This document shows positions 1-10,193 of a stretch of DNA of 64,000 nucleotides, one piece after another (position 1 is the stretch's first letter; every line of letters starts with the position of its first letter). The notes under the pieces are model-generated. The model saw only the letters and a program-made list of their open reading frames with translations. It was not told the origin of the DNA and made no database searches. The translations under genes were made by a program, and so were the position numbers. This DNA comes from Brienomyrus brachyistius (lineage: Eukaryota > Chordata > Actinopteri > Osteoglossiformes > Mormyridae), in NCBI RefSeq assembly GCF_023856365.1, contig NC_064537.1:7452324-7516323 (forward strand), read 5' to 3'.

Positions 1-926
1 ATCATGTATTTTAAGTTTAGCGATTGATACACTGTCAGAAAAAAAGTACTAATTTTTACGTTTGAGGGTTACTTGTCACAGGGACTGTACCCTCAAGGGT
101 CTGCCAATTGTACACTAGCTGTAGGCAAGTGTATTTAAGGTACAGAAGTGGACGCAGGAACATTTTTGTGCCATTGGGGGTATATTAATGTTTATACCTT
201 GGGGAACAAAATTACTGACACTGTATCGACACATAAAGTCAGTGATATTTTCACTAATGTTTGCACAGAAGTAGAGTTACAAATTTTAATGGAATACAAG
301 CTGAAATGATCAGCTCTTAACTCATAAAGTGCAAATATCTTACGGTCACGAATCCAGGCGGGTTTTGCATGCAGGCGAGTGCAGTGCAGGTCAGAACAGA
401 AGTGCGGACGACCCACTAGTAGCTCACGGGACAGAAGGGGTTTATTAAACAAAACAAAACACACCGGGACCACTACAAAAATAAAGGACCATGAGGGGTC
501 AAAACTAAAAGGGTATAAAATATCTAACAAAACCAAATGATCTGCAAAGGGACAAACAACGACTAAGTACAAAATGGAGGCGGCAGGACTTGCATCAAAC
601 AGCAAAACCACGACAAACAAAGAACCCACAAACTCAACTCAGGCAAGAACTTGGGCACAAAGAAACCAAATACAAATCACAAGACACAGGAACTAGAAAA
701 ACTCATACAATGAAACACTAGGGAACAAAGTACAAAAACAGAGGAGGTGGGATTCAAACACACGAGGAAAGAGGTTTGTAAGGAGCCACATGCTCAACAC
801 ATTAAGCCATGTGGCTGACAGTAACCAGGGGAAACACAAAGACCGACAGGATGGGCAGCGATGTCTGCTGGCCAAACAGGGAAGGGCCACCAAAGACTGA
901 GACAACGAGCTGACCATGACACTTAC

Positions 927-1092
927 CAGATTTCGGGAAGGTGACAAGGAAGACATCGCTGTCTCTGATCTCAAAGTGCTCTAAGCTGTCTATGAACTCC
1001 GGAGTAATGGTATAATCCTCGCCTATGGGGAAGGTCATTCCTTTATACTCGAACAGATAGTCATTGAGCGCCTTGTACTCCTGCTGAGCCAT
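927..1092 (-). CDS. Exon 1 of a second SULT3-like sulfotransferase copy (partial, left arm)
   Basis: On the minus strand an ATG at 1092-1090 opens a 166-nt exon ending at 927, followed by a GTAAGT donor (926-921). The length and splice phase equal exon 1 of the complete copy at 16989-17154. The encoded 55 residues match that copy except for one visible change (Thr instead of Asn in the DY-N/T-ITP stretch). They end in the TFPKSG start of the PAPS-binding loop. No further exons lie in the window; they would be to the left of position 1. It could be a functional head-to-head paralogue, or a stranded exon if the duplication stops just outside the window. Confidence 0.8.
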
Positions 1093-3023
1093 TAATGGAA
1101 AGTACTGTGGGAAAAGATAGATGTGCAAAATGAAGATGCTACTACTGCAAGTCTCACTCCTGAACTGCACAAATGAAAAAAGTCAAACGTGCCTTAAGCT
1201 CCCAGCTGTCTGCTGATGGCTGGACTCTATAAATGACCCGAGAGAGCCTGGCACTGCAGTGATTGCAGGGCACTAAATATCCTAATCTAAATAGACCACA
1301 GTTCACGTGATAAATTGTTTAAATAACTGCTATCAGCAAACTGCATTACAAAGTCTGAAAAATGTTCGTGACAGATTTATTACTCTATTTAGTGTGCATA
1401 CACACACACACAGGCCAACCTGTACTCATATCTTTATGGGAACCATCCATTCATTTCTATGATCCTTAATACCAACTATGACGACCTCCCCTACTGGAAA
1501 AAAATGCAGTGTTGTTGCCAATAACACAAAAAAATCGGATGAGATTGAAGTTCCGATTTTGATTTGTCAGGTCATTTTTTTTTTTTAAAGAGCAGTCATG
1601 TGAGAACAAACTGCATGTGTTTTGGTCCATCTGGAAGGTGTTCTGTGTTTTTTTGCAGAGTCTGGATGGTGACTCTTTTGTGGAACTGATGGACATTAAA
1701 AGTATATAGACATATATCTTATAGCTGTAAAAAAAAATTTCTCCCCTTCTATATTGTTTTGTTTTGTCCTTTATTATTTGGTTATATTGGAAAACTTGAA
1801 TGTGATATCAATCTGTATGGCATTATTTGAAAATAAAAATTGTTGTTGAAAAAAAAAAAAGAGCAGTCATGTATTTTTGCTAGTTCATAAGGCACGTCTT
1901 CTAGTGAATAAAAGGTGTATTTTGCAACAGTAATTTTTTTATAATTATTTTTGTCATGCCTGCCACATGAGTCTCCTGTGTGCCAGTGATTCTGCACCCG
2001 GTCCATGTGCCCCACTGTAACGGTCCACATATTTGCTGTATCCCAGTACACAGCACACTTGTACCGGGGATTCATTGGTGCTGACTGGTTGGTTCATGCG
2101 TGCTAGGATCTGGGACCGAGCAAAAATACGAACCTGCCTGGTGAGCCCTGAGCTAGAGGTCTGCAACCGGGCGGGACACCCACGGGACTCGGCGCAGAAG
2201 CATGCGGCGGGGGTCTACATTTGACAGTTTCTTGCGGGAGTGGGTGGGAGCAGAGAGATGTGTTCGCGGGAGCGGGACAAAGACATTGTTCTCTCCTTTT
2301 CCCTTACCTTTCTGTCAGTCCTCAACCCTAGACTGGGGATCGTAACAGTTGTGATCGACAAGACCAGTTTATGCCAGCAAAACGGCTTCATTAACCTTTA
2401 AAAGAATAAAAACACATTACATGTGTTTATTAATGTACTGGTTTAAAGAAATAATACAATTTTTGCAGCGTGATTTGAACGGTGCTCCGGACTCGTCGAT
2501 ATTTTCTAGCTAGAGATGAAAGAGGGTCTGGCAGTTTTACACTTTAACGTGTTTTTTTAAACAAATTTCCTATTTTATATCAGTAAAAACGTAGTCATCA
2601 AGTTTTAGGTTGAATTCAGGCGTCCTACATGTTTAGACATGATACGACGAGGCTGGAAGTTGGCTCCTTATTTGGATTATCTGGTCCACCTTAAATGCTT
2701 CTCAGCCCAATGCAATGACGCGATTGTACCTGTAGGGGTATGGAAGGCCAACGGGGCCAAAACGTCTTAAAACTTTATGCCTAAAGATGTCAAATATTAA
2801 CAGCCAGAGACGTCAGATTTGCATGCCTTTCAAATGCAAAAAATCAATGTTGATTTTTCACACCTTCAGACATCAAAAACAGGCGGCATTTTGCAACGCG
2901 TGCTGACGCTGACAAAGCGACCCTTTCAAAATAAAAGCACCACCAACTTCCACACTGAACATTAAAAACATGGATAAACTTGCTTTTTTTTGCATACAAA
3001 CTATCTGCTGTCACACACCTGCC
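1093..3023. other. Non-coding DNA between left sulfotransferase exon and left gypsy copy
   Basis: It mirrors 15327-16976 of the right arm. It includes the presumptive promoter or upstream region of the left sulfotransferase copy, the LINE-like insertion (1602-1857), and a GC-rich tract near 2165-2280 containing cgggagcgggac-type motifs. No credible coding sequence is seen. Confidence 0.6.
1602..1857 (+). mobile_element. 5'-truncated LINE-like (or other poly-A) retroinsertion
   Basis: The insert is about 256 bp and ends in an A-rich tail containing an AATAAA-like signal (1831-1860). It is flanked by a 15-bp direct repeat, aaagagcagtcatgt, at 1587-1601 and 1858-1872. The right arm has the uninterrupted target (acatgactgctcttt, 16485-16499). 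This is the hallmark of target-primed reverse transcription. The insert has no recognisable coding sequence. A LINE 3' end is most likely, and a processed transcript fragment is possible. Confidence 0.8.
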
Positions 3024-6000
3024 TCAAGTACTTTTGTCCATTAGACTAGGCAGGGGCAGGAACTTGGCAACAAGGAGTAGATTGCGATGAACGACCTTCT
3101 CCACACCCTCTCTATTCCTGATCATATAAATATGCAGGGTGGGATTCAAGTCCACTACTGTATACAGTGTCGGCTCCCATTTATCTGCCAATTTACGCTT
3201 GCCTCTTGTGCCCCTTATTTGCTACCAGTACCACATCACCAACCAACAGAGCAGAGCCTCGGGCTCTCTTGTTGTATTGGTCAGCTTGATGCTTCTGCTC
3301 GACATTCGAGTGTTCCTGAGCCATAAGCATCGCCGAGCGGAGGTCTCCCATTAGGAATTTCACGTAAGCATCATAATCGCACACCGAAGGGTCACTGGGC
3401 ACATTCATAAAGACAAGGTCAACTGGCAGTCGGGGCACATGGCCAAATATTAAATAAAATGGAGTGAATCCTGTGGTTTCATGCGTGGTGCAGTTGTACA
3501 CGAAGGTCATGGTCTGCATCATCTGTGGCCACCTGTGTTTGCCTCCGGGGGCAGAGATCTCAGCATGTTGCCAAGGGTACGGTTGAACCTCTCAGCGCTA
3601 CCATTTCCCATAGGGTGATAGGGAGTGGTCCGCGACTTGTCGACACCCGCCAGCCCCAAAAGTTCAGCAAGCAGCTCACTCTCAAAACAGGACCCTTGGT
3701 CAGAGTGCTGTCGCTGTGGGAAGCCATAAACACAAAAAAAAGCTATCCCACAGCTTCCTTGCCACTGATTTTGCGGTCTGGTCCCGACAAGGAAAGGTGT
3801 GCGCTAGCTTCGTAAAATGGTCGGTGACCACCAACACGTCAACTGATTTCACATTATGCTCCGTTGATCAGAAATCTATACATACCAACTCTAGAGGGAT
3901 TTGATGCTCTCTAACGGGGCTCTTGCAGAGGGTTCATGGGTCTTGCTGACAACACACCTGTTGCAAGTCCGCACATAGTGACGAATGGTTTTCTCCAAAT
4001 CACTCAAAAAGAACCTCTGCCGACCCAGAGCGAGAGTTCAGGGCAGCCCCTGGTGACCAGCATTGTCATGAATGTTGGGTTCAGCTTAGGTGTTGAACCC
4101 ATGTTGGGTGACCAGTCTCTGGATAAAAAGCAAGACGCCACACCGGTGTACTCTCTCTCACTGCAGGGAAGTCCGGTAATGAGAGAAGCCACACGGTGTT
4201 GAGGCACAGTCATTAGCATCATGCATACCCAGCACAGAGGAAACCTCCTCTCCAGTCATGGATCCTGAAGACGCACCTACAGCGCACAATGATTGCGTCA
4301 ACTGGAAAGCATCCTGAACCTGGTCAACTTGCAAGTCACTTGACTGATCGAGTAACCTAGTGTATGGCTCAGACAGCAGACGCTGGGACAAAGGTTTCAC
4401 AAATGGATCCCTGCTGAGGGCATCTGCCAGCCTACCAGGGATGTGCTTGATGTCGAAGGAATATGGCACCAATTTAGGGACCCAGCGCTGCTCACAGGCA
4501 TCCAGTTTGGGTTTGGTTAGGATGTATGACAAGGGATTGTTGTCAGTCCAAACCGTAAAACTGTGACCTTTGAGCCAGTGGCTAAATTTATCGCACATTG
4601 TAATGCTAGAAATTCCAGGCGGCAAGCAGGGTAATTAGCTCTGAGTAACTGGCTCTCTCTTCCCCTTCAGCCACCTGAGATAACACTGTGCCCAGACCAT
4701 CCAGTGAAGCATCAGTCGACAAATGAATGGCAGATCAAAGTCTGGGTGCGCCAGTATAACGCTCTCCAGCAGAGCCTGCTTCAAATCAGCAAAAGCCTTT
4801 GCACAGGCCAGCGTCCAGTCCTGGGGGGTCAGCCCACGAAATGTCCCAGGTTTCCTATGCCATCTGGCCCCTCTACATATCCGCATCTGAACAGCAGTCA
4901 GCCCAAACAGGGGCTTCGCTAAGGACAAACAGCCAGGAATGAAATGTTGGTAGAACATAACCATTCCTAAGAAGGATCGTACCCTCCTCTGGGAAGGGGT
5001 ACAGCCATCCTCCTCCATCAAGTCCCTATCCTTGAAGTCCATATTCACTTTCTCTGGGTCAACAGAAACACCATCAGCACTCACTACATGCCCCAAAAAC
5101 CTGACAGATCTCCTAAGGAAGTAGCACTTCTTTTAGGAAAGTTTTAAGTTGTTTGCCCGTAAGCGTGAAAACACCACTTCCAAGCGTTTCAAAGTTTCAC
5201 TCTCTGACGGCGCAAACACAAGAAGATCATCCAAATAGCAGAGCAGACTGGAGAAGCTGAGGTCTCCAAAAATGCTAAGCATCATGCGCATGAATGACGC
5301 TGGGCTGTTGCAGAGGCCTTGAGGCAAATGGTTGTATTCATACAGCCCTAGGGGCGTCGTGAAGGTTGTGTAATGCCTGTCAGCTTCATGCAAAGGGATA
5401 TTATAGAACCCTGATGTGAGGTCCCTCGTGCTGAAAAAGACATTACCGCCAAGGACTGCAAGGCAATCAGCTTGGTGAGGCAATGGGTGGGCATCTTTCA
5501 CCGTCTTCGCATTCAGCATGCGAAAGTCAGTGCATATGCGCAGTCCCCCATCCCTCTTCCAAGCCACCACCAAGGGTAAGGCAAACTCACTTACAGACTT
5601 GGTGATAATGTCCCTCATCTCGATCTCCGTCAAGACTTCTCGCAACTGCTGGTAATGGGCAGGGGGAACTCGACTGTAAGGCAGTCTGAACGGCTTGTCA
5701 GACAGCCGAATACGATGCACAAAACCTCGGGCCTCTCCACAGTCCAATTTCCCCCTGGAAAAGACATCCTGGTATGAGAGAACGAGGTCAGCTAGTTTCT
5801 GTTTCCAATCTAATGATACTTCACACCCGTCAATATCAATGTCATTCAAACCAGAGTCACGCAGCCTCAGTTCTGAATCAGACACGTTGGGTGGGCTGGG
5901 GCCAGCACCATCAGGGACAAGTACATTTTCACACAGGTCTTGTGTCAAGTACAAATCCTCCAGCTCCAGACAGGGAAACACATCCGCCAACTTAGCATTA

Positions 6001-6388
6001 CGTCGCAAAGTGATAGGGGCCTGAGAAGCATTAAGGAACCACTTGATCAGGCACAGGTTGGAGGTGCATAGGCAGACCAGCTGCCAACAGACTATAGACA
6101 CTGCCTCTTCACTAAGAGTGCATGACATGCCGCCAGTATCAAGTATGCCCCTGAGCACGTGTCTGCCGTGCTCCTTCAAGTCTCTGTGATCCCACAAAGA
6201 TAACCGACTTCTCGAGGGAGTGAGCTGGAACACGATTCATAAATGGACTTCAGGTCAATGGGTTCAGTGAGGGAGTTCACCTCTTCATCCATGCCACCCC
6301 TCCTCTGACATGAGCTGGTTAGTTTAAAGCAGCCCCCGGGGATGACAATGACCCAGCCACGTGAGGTAAGGAAGAGGAGCGCAGACAC
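3024..6388 (-). pseudogene. pol of left gypsy-type element (PR-RT-RNaseH-IN, broken)
   Basis: The protease is recognisable by an LDTGG-type active-site stretch near 6150. The RT frame runs to 5133 with LRICTDFRMLNAKT, the LPQGLCNSPASF loop and a YLDD catalytic box. A stop at 5135-5133, just after the RT palm, is shared with the right copy. RNase H and integrase continue in shifted frames (5096-4635, 4625-4158, 3522-3193). The 484-bp deletion at 6034/6035 removes the protease C-terminus. The last recognisable codon is a TGA at 3026-3024. Confidence 0.8.
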
Positions 6389-7603
6389 CGGTTCTTGAAA
6401 TGGTCAGGACTGAAACATTGACGGCACAACCGTTCTCGTCTACAGTGAGCATAGGTAGAACGATCTTGTGCCTGACAAACCTTGCAGGGCTCATTGAGTT
6501 CCGTGAACGCCAGGACTGCCGGGTGCTCGACACAGTGGATACTGGTAAGGCAGCTGGACACCTGGCTAAAACTCTGTCAAGCATAGTGGCTAACTGACTC
6601 AACCCTAAATCAGGCGGGTAGATGCCAGACGGTATAGTTGGGTTTGCAGCTGGAGGTGGAGACATTGCAGCAGCCTGGTCAACTTCATTTGGAAAGGAAC
6701 CCTTAACACTAGCACAAAAACTGGCTGGGAAATGCTAGATTCAGGGGCAGGCTGCTGGGCAAGCCTACAGTTACAACATGGTGAAGGTGACACATCCACA
6801 CACTGTCCCTGAGCTGACACACACTGGGGGCGACGGGTTGCCCCAACAGGAAACCTCATGCTACTCATGTGGTTGTCCAACTGATCCTGCACCTCAGCAG
6901 CAGACCACCTCTCTGCAGGTTATAAACTTAAAGGAAACAGCGAGGTCGGGGTCTGGGCAATGTGCTATGAGCATCATCACCGCCTCAACACTAGGATCAT
7001 CAACACACTTCCCCCTCCTTCGCAGACATTCGTCAACAGCATCAATGGATTTATTAAGCCTTATCCAGTAGTCCAGAGCAGACTCACCAGCTTTCGGAAG
7101 GGTACCATAAAAATCCTTCATAGGAATGATGGAGTGGGCAAAGTCACTAAACTGGCATCTCAGGATGTCAATGACTGCAGAGGGCAGTTGGGCAGGCGCT
7201 AACCCAACCTGGCTGCGAAGTGACACCCTAACAACATCTCTCGCCCTCTCAGCCAACCTGCTCATCAGGAATTCATACATCTCACTTTGGGAAGTGTACG
7301 ACATCTTGGCAGCATATCTCTCCATCATGTCTGTCCACTCATGTATGGAGAACTTGTCAGAACCGTCCCCTTTAAAAAACGGAGGTGGCTCTGAGCTCGG
7401 CTGCACTACCACCTTCAGCTGGGAAGGTCCAGAACCATTAGCAGACTGGTCAGACGAGTGAGTAAGAGACCGACTACCACTGGGCTGGTGCTTGGTGGAC
7501 AAGTTAGCTGCAATATTATCCCCAAACTGTTTTGCCAAGTCAGTGATGATACCAACTGGATAGGGTTGGACTGCGAAACAGGAGTGGAAGTATTAGGTCC
7601 CAT
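6319..7603 (-). pseudogene. gag of left gypsy-type element (broken)
   Basis: The capsid-like reading frame is open from 7538 to 6894 and contains the PPPFFKGDGSDKFSIHEW stretch typical of retrotransposon gag proteins. The frame then shifts. A CCHC zinc knuckle (C-x2-C-x4-H-x4-C, CRQCFSPDHFKNRC) is read in another frame near 6416-6375. The N-terminal segment (7603-7415) lies in a different frame from the capsid, and the same shift occurs in the right copy. That break therefore predates the duplication. Confidence 0.8.
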
Positions 7604-8143
7604 AGTAGAACCCGAGTAATGCCGTTATAAGTCTGGATAGCGCTACTCCATCCCTCCCATCACTAGACACAGATAAGCCCCGCCCCCTATTATGAAATAG
7701 ATATGTGCCTAAGGAATCAAAGAGGGTGCAGAGAGGAAAGAAGAAAAACGACACCGTCAGGTTATGCTTCTACACAGTTAGAACATAAAAGTACCCGGCT
7801 GCTGTAGGGGGAAAAGAAAAAAAAACTTGATAATCTCAGAGAGTAAAGTTATATTACGGTGACATTAACCGTATAGTTAAGAAAAAAAAAACAGCTTCCG
7901 AAATCGGGCACAGAGCATTACCAACAGCATATATTAGGCAAGTACTCGAGGCTAAATCGCGGTTCGCTAAATAAACAGCAGCTCAATGTAAAAATAAATA
8001 ACAGTAAATTAAATTCCAACCGGCCGTTAAGGCGTACAGCTTGCTAAGCATTGGGGAAAAACACTTACTGACATGAATTCCAAACGAATAAACGCAGTAA
8101 TTTAATTTATATAAGCACGGTATTTTGAAAATTGTTCGAAATA

Positions 8144-8385
8144 GGTGGTGGTGCAGTGGTTACCCTCTGGGACGCGGGTTCAAGTCTCCGACTGGGTCAC
8201 ATGTGTGCGGAGTTACTAAATTGCCGGTAGCAGTGCATGTGTGAGTGACTGGTGTGTGCGTGTGCCCTGCAATGGGCTGGTCCCCCATCCTGGGTTGTTC
8301 CCTGCCTCGTGCCCATTGCTTCCGGGATAGGCTCCGGACCCCCCTCGACCCAGTAGGATAAGCGGTTCGGAAAATGGATGGATGT
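8144..8385 (+). mobile_element. tRNA-derived SINE
   Basis: The head carries a promoter B-box-like ggttcaagtct (8168-8178). The body ends with the common fish SINE tail (ggataggctccggaccccc, then ggataagcggttcgg, then atggatggatg). It is flanked by a 9-bp target-site duplication, ttcgaaata, at 8135-8143 and 8386-8394. It lies in the palindrome spacer and has no partner in either arm. Confidence 0.85.
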
Positions 8386-8814
8386 TTCGAAATACCAGCC
8401 TATACTGTACCTTGAAATTATTAATAACACTTAAGTAAATAGCGACGCTGTCCGTTTTATTGCCTGATGTTCATGAAATACGATACAAATCTCAATTACA
8501 TGGGTCTCTGCCTGAAACATAAAGAAAAAAACTGGATCTAATGATTATATCCGCTTGTACAATTTCATCCTGTCAGATGTGATGAAAATACGCGGTTTCC
8601 ACTGTTATTTAGATATTTACAGTTCTGATTCGAATAAATATGAGTAAAGTCATTTTATTTATAATTTTAAAACCTTCTCCTGTCTGCTATGTTGGTTGAA
8701 TGCATAATCTATAAGACTTAAACAGCTATGATAAATATCCATGATGGAATGGAAACGGTCACCTGACTAGCGCGTGACGTGTGGGTAACGGCCGGCGCCA
8801 GTCAGTAAAAAAAC

Positions 8815-8985
8815 ATGGAGTCAGAGAAAACGGCGTTGCAACGCGGAGTCGGAGTTTATCATCCCTGCATGACTTTTACGGATGTGTTAGGCAAACCCGC
8901 AACTTTCAAAAAGTTTGTAAGAGTGGAGTGCACTCGGGGACGATTGGGATGTGTAACAGGTTGTTATTTTACTTTTAGTTTATAA
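8815..8985 (+). CDS. Unexplained 56-codon ORF or first-exon candidate
   Basis: An ATG at 8815, preceded by a GC-rich stretch, opens a 56-codon frame ending at TAA 8983-8985. It begins MESEKTALQRGVGVYHPCMT. It is a low-complexity-free, moderately basic sequence that I do not recognise. A possible splice donor (aacag/gttgtt, at 8959) would end a 48-codon exon. It could be a real 5' exon whose remainder was lost, a domesticated transposon fragment, or chance. It sits upstream of the LTR on the same strand. Confidence 0.15.
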   Translation: MESEKTALQRGVGVYHPCMTFTDVLGKPATFKKFVRVECTRGRLGCVTGCYFTFSL

Positions 8986-9012
8986 TTATACAAGATTCTG
9001 TTTTCCTTTTTC

Positions 9013-9589
9013 TGTTAAACCTGATGAGTACAATATCCCTTAAATCTTCCCATGATGCTCTTGTCATGCATCGCGCCTCCCTCTGTGTTTTCCCCTTTAT
9101 AAGGGTCCCGACCTCATTTTCTTCTGTTTGGTGTACTCCACACGCGGGAGGAGGTGAGGTTTTAGTGGCGGAGTCCCCCGTATTAATAAATCAGTTATAA
9201 TTGATTTATTCATCATAAGTACGGGATAGAAAACATGTCTATACATAAGTATATACGTTGTTTTACTTAGTGCAGACAGGTATGTTTTCATTTGTATTAG
9301 ATTAACATTATTTTCTGTATCATTTCCCATTTATGTTTAGTTTGAATAATGTGCGCGTGTTTCTTCTGGCGCGCCGGCGGGCCCATTGGTGTACTGCACA
9401 AGCGAGAAGAGAGAGCTAGAGGGCCAGAGCACATGAAGTTTACCCCTTTTCTTATTGTTTCCAACAGAGGTTCAATAAACTTCGGGAACGACAGCGGCGT
9501 CTATTATATCCCTTCCTTCTGCACCCCACACACACCTGATAACACCCTAAAACACAACGCGGAGTATAGTCAGTGACTGACCGGTTATA
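9013..9589 (+). mobile_element. 5' LTR of right gypsy-type element (probable)
   Basis: The segment is placed immediately 5' of a clear primer-binding site. It contains a TATA-like tttataagg (9097-9105) followed about 370 bp later by a ttcaataaac polyadenylation signal (9471-9480), as expected for U3-R-U5. The proposed start (tgttaaacc, 9013) and end (ggttata, 9589) are imperfect inverted repeats, and the canonical CA end is not preserved. The start is uncertain by tens of bases. No second copy of this LTR is present in the window. Confidence 0.6.
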
Positions 9590-9591
9590 TC

Positions 9592-9609
9592 TGGTGCCGT
9601 GACTCGGAT
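9592..9609 (+). promoter_or_regulatory. Retroelement primer-binding site, tRNA-His type
   Basis: The 18 bases tggtgccgtgactcggat are complementary to the 3' end of vertebrate tRNA-His including CCA, as I recall that tRNA. The site lies 2 bases after the probable LTR end, the expected place for minus-strand DNA priming. The left element has no equivalent. Confidence 0.8.
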
Positions 9610-10193
9610 CGTGCGTGAGAGCCAGTTCGAGGAAGGCGGACGGAAAGCGACGCTGGAAGAGCTAGCTGGTAGGGACTGATCAGGGCACATCTTCAGCGTT
9701 TATTCGTTTGGAATTCATGTCAGTAAGTTTTTTTCCCCCCAATGCTTAGCAAGCTGTACGCCTAAACGGCCGGTTGGAATTTAATTTACTGTTGTTTATT
9801 TTTACCTTGAGCTGCTGTTTATTTAGCGAAACGCGATTTAGCCTCGAGTACTTGCCTAATATATGCTGTTGGTAATGCTCTGTGCCCGCTTTCGGAAGCT
9901 GTTTTTTGATTTCTGAACTATACGGTTAATGTCACCGTAATATAACTTTACTCTCTGAGATTATCAAGTTTTTTTTTCTTTTCTCCCTACAGCAGTCGGG
10001 TACTTTTATGTTCTAACTGTGTAGAAGCATAACCTGACGGTGTCATTTTTCTTCTTCTTTCCTCTCTGCACCCTCTTTGATTCCTTAGGCACATATCTAT
10101 TTCATAATAGGGGGCGGGGCTTATCTGTGTCTAGTGATGGGAGGGATGGAGTAGCGCTATCTAGACTTATAACGGCATTACACGGGTTATACT

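Larger units (their letters stand above)
1..8095. repeat. Left arm of giant imperfect palindrome
   Basis: The reverse complement of this block reappears at 9696-18370. Position 1 pairs with 18370 and 8095 with 9696. By eye most stretches match with only a few substitutions per hundred bases. The arm holds a gypsy-type element on the minus strand (3024-8095) and exon 1 of a sulfotransferase on the minus strand (927-1092). Differences from the right arm include a LINE-like insertion (1602-1857) present only here, about 484 bp missing at 6034/6035 (right-arm 11780-12263), about 275 bp missing near 655 (right-arm about 17440-17713), and 27 bp kept here (1228-1254) but lost on the right. The arm may continue beyond the left edge of the window. 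Confidence 0.95.
3024..8095 (-). mobile_element. Ty3/gypsy-type retrotransposon, left copy, 5'-truncated and degenerate
   Basis: On the minus strand it reads, from high to low coordinates: leader, gag, CCHC knuckle, aspartic protease, reverse transcriptase, RNase H, integrase. That is the normal gypsy gene order. The 5' LTR and primer-binding site seen beside the right copy are absent here, since homology stops at 8095. No 3' LTR resembling 9013-9589 is visible below 3024. A 484-bp deletion removes the protease C-terminal part and the protease-RT linker, fusing early protease sequence to a pre-RT segment. The coding frames carry several frameshifts and stops, so the copy cannot be autonomous. 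Confidence 0.9.
8096..9695. other. Spacer between palindrome arms
   Basis: These 1.6 kb have no inverted counterpart. They contain AT-rich sequence, a SINE with target-site duplication (8144-8385), a short ORF (8815-8985), and an LTR-like segment followed by a primer-binding site (about 9013-9609). The right arm becomes homologous to the left one only 86 bases downstream of the primer-binding site. The left gypsy copy therefore lacks its LTR and PBS while the right copy keeps them. Confidence 0.85.

Noticed and set aside
192..629. 145-codon minus-strand ORF in the left arm (mirrored at 17831-18256)
   Set aside because: It is hydrophobic, T-rich sequence in sulfotransferase intron 1 within an LTR-like repeat. 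It has no recognisable domain, and the frame is not conserved between the arms at its ends.
5695..6024. Plus-strand ORF antisense to the left RT (mirrored at 12275-12604)
   Set aside because: It is the complementary shadow of the RT coding region. Its conservation only reflects the duplicated pol sequence.
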